NCBI GenBank assembly: GCA_963817485.1
Contig: CAWFOR010000016.1
Span: 1 to 64,000 of the forward strand
Origin: Hyphomicrobium_A sp963817485
GTDB taxonomy: Bacteria; Pseudomonadota; Alphaproteobacteria; Rhizobiales; Hyphomicrobiaceae
Direction of reading: 5' to 3'
Length of the DNA stretch: 64,000 bases
Part shown: in pieces, positions 63,474 to 64,000 of the stretch
Layout of the letters: each line of letters opens with the position of its first letter
How positions within the stretch are numbered: the first letter of the stretch is position 1
The notes under the pieces: model-generated
What the model was told of the DNA's origin: nothing
The model's database searches: none
The model's input: only the letters and a program-made list of their open reading frames with translations
Program-made: the position numbers and the translations under genes

Positions 63474-64000
63474 TCAGGGGGCCTGTTGTTCCTCCGGCGG
63501 CTGAGCGGGCTGCTCGCCGGGCGGTGCCGTCAACGAGGATGGCAGGTGCGATTCGAGCACCGAGCGCAGCGTATCCCCGGTCGCCTTGATATAAGGCAGC
63601 GACTTTGCTTCGCGCACCCATGGGAAATGCGTGTTCGGATCGGGGAAGAACGCCTCGTAGAACATGTAGGGGACGACGATGAGGATGAAGCCGCGCAGCA
63701 CGCCGAAAATGAACCCGAGCACGCGGTCGATCATGCCGATGCGGCTGTCGAGAATCGCGTCCGAGATGCGTGCTGTGATGAGATGCACCACGATGAGCAC
63801 GATGAGAAAGATGACGGCGCCGACCACGATCTGCGCGACCGCGACCTGCGTGCCCATCTGCTGCGCCAGATCCTGGGCGACCGGCTTGTGGTAAATGACG
63901 AAATAGAGAACCGCGGCAGCAGCTATGACCCAGGAGACGATCGACAGCATCTCGCGCGCAAAGCCGCGGTACATCGCCAGCAGGCCGGAGATGAAGCACA
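63474..64000 (-). CDS. cvpA: CvpA family membrane protein (partial, cut by the window end)
   Basis: The last 175 residues are visible; the frame runs off the window at 64000 (CFISGLLAMYRGFAREMLSI). Several TM helices, the RGFAREML motif after the first helix, and DRVLGFIFGVLRGFILIVVP are characteristic. An Ala/Pro/Gln-rich tail (PPGEQPAQPPEEQQAP) ends the protein. CvpA is an inner-membrane protein required for colicin V production in E. coli and for envelope homeostasis; it is usually cotranscribed with purF, here 159 bases downstream. Confidence 0.9.
   Translation of the reverse strand, partial: CFISGLLAMYRGFAREMLSIVSWVIAAAAVLYFVIYHKPVAQDLAQQMGTQVAVAQIVVGAVIFLIVLIVVHLITARISDAILDSRIGMIDRVLGFIFGVLRGFILIVVPYMFYEAFFPDPNTHFPWVREAKSLPYIKATGDTLRSVLESHLPSSLTAPPGEQPAQPPEEQQAP

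Noticed and set aside
1..64000. Insertion sequences, transposases, prophage genes or CRISPR arrays
   Set aside because: I looked for transposase or integrase motifs, terminal repeats and regular repeat-spacer patterns and saw none.

Overview
The window looks like a chromosomal contig from a GC-rich alphaproteobacterium of the order Hyphomicrobiales (Rhizobiales). The evidence is the gene order rlpA-dacF-tmk-holB-metG-tatD-MBL hydrolase and cvpA-purF-SDR, a phosphatidylcholine synthase, an IalB-family protein, an Omp2-type porin, a P1B-5 ATPase with a hemerythrin tail, and a TGA-N9-TCA (IRO-type) iron box. The family or genus cannot be fixed from what is here.

Layout. 1-4.5 kb: minus-strand nosR-nosZ-nosD (nitrous oxide reduction), riddled with frameshifts. 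4.8-7.3 kb: a divergent Crp/Fnr regulator, nnrS and an FMN split-barrel protein. 7.7-11.6 kb: uncharacterised membrane proteins, a cytochrome b561-like protein and small hypotheticals. 12.4-14.7 kb: P1B-5 metal ATPase with hemerythrin domain. A Crp/Fnr-type dyad (best copies TTAACCGAGGTCAA and TTAACCGCGGTCAA) occurs at nosR, nnrS, the b-type cytochrome and, more weakly, the ATPase, so 1-14.7 kb reads as an anaerobic/nitrogen-oxide respiration island. 14.9-18.2 kb: acyl-CoA synthetase translationally coupled to a peptide-type solute-binding protein. 18.5-24.1 kb: IalB protein, HspQ, CoA-ester lyase, MarR regulator and an OmpR/EnvZ-type two-component system. 24.2-26.8 kb: small secreted proteins and a PPC-repeat membrane protein. 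26.9-33.5 kb: AraC regulator, LpxL-type acyltransferase, UbiH-type monooxygenase, damaged porin and phosphatidylcholine synthase. 33.5-41.9 kb: NAD(P)-binding protein, glycerate kinase, FAD oxidoreductase, CsbD, secreted low-complexity protein, an exonuclease-ATP-dependent DNA ligase pair and a GlsB-type membrane protein. 41.9-47.6 kb: siderophore uptake block (TonB-dependent receptor, PKHD hydroxylase, ExbB, ExbD, TonB) behind an iron box. 47.8-52.9 kb: copC-copD, beta-helix protein, His-rich protein, sulfate-binding protein, membrane protein. 53.1 kb: tRNA-Ser(UGA). 53.3-60.9 kb: envelope and replication housekeeping cluster. 60.9-64 kb: SDR, purF and cvpA (cut by the window edge).

Data quality. 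Single-base frameshifts occur in metG (normally essential), exbB, the acyl-CoA synthetase and a small ORF at 11.85 kb. Many occur in nosR, nosZ and the porin. The metG lesion argues that at least some are sequence errors, so nos decay should not be assumed.
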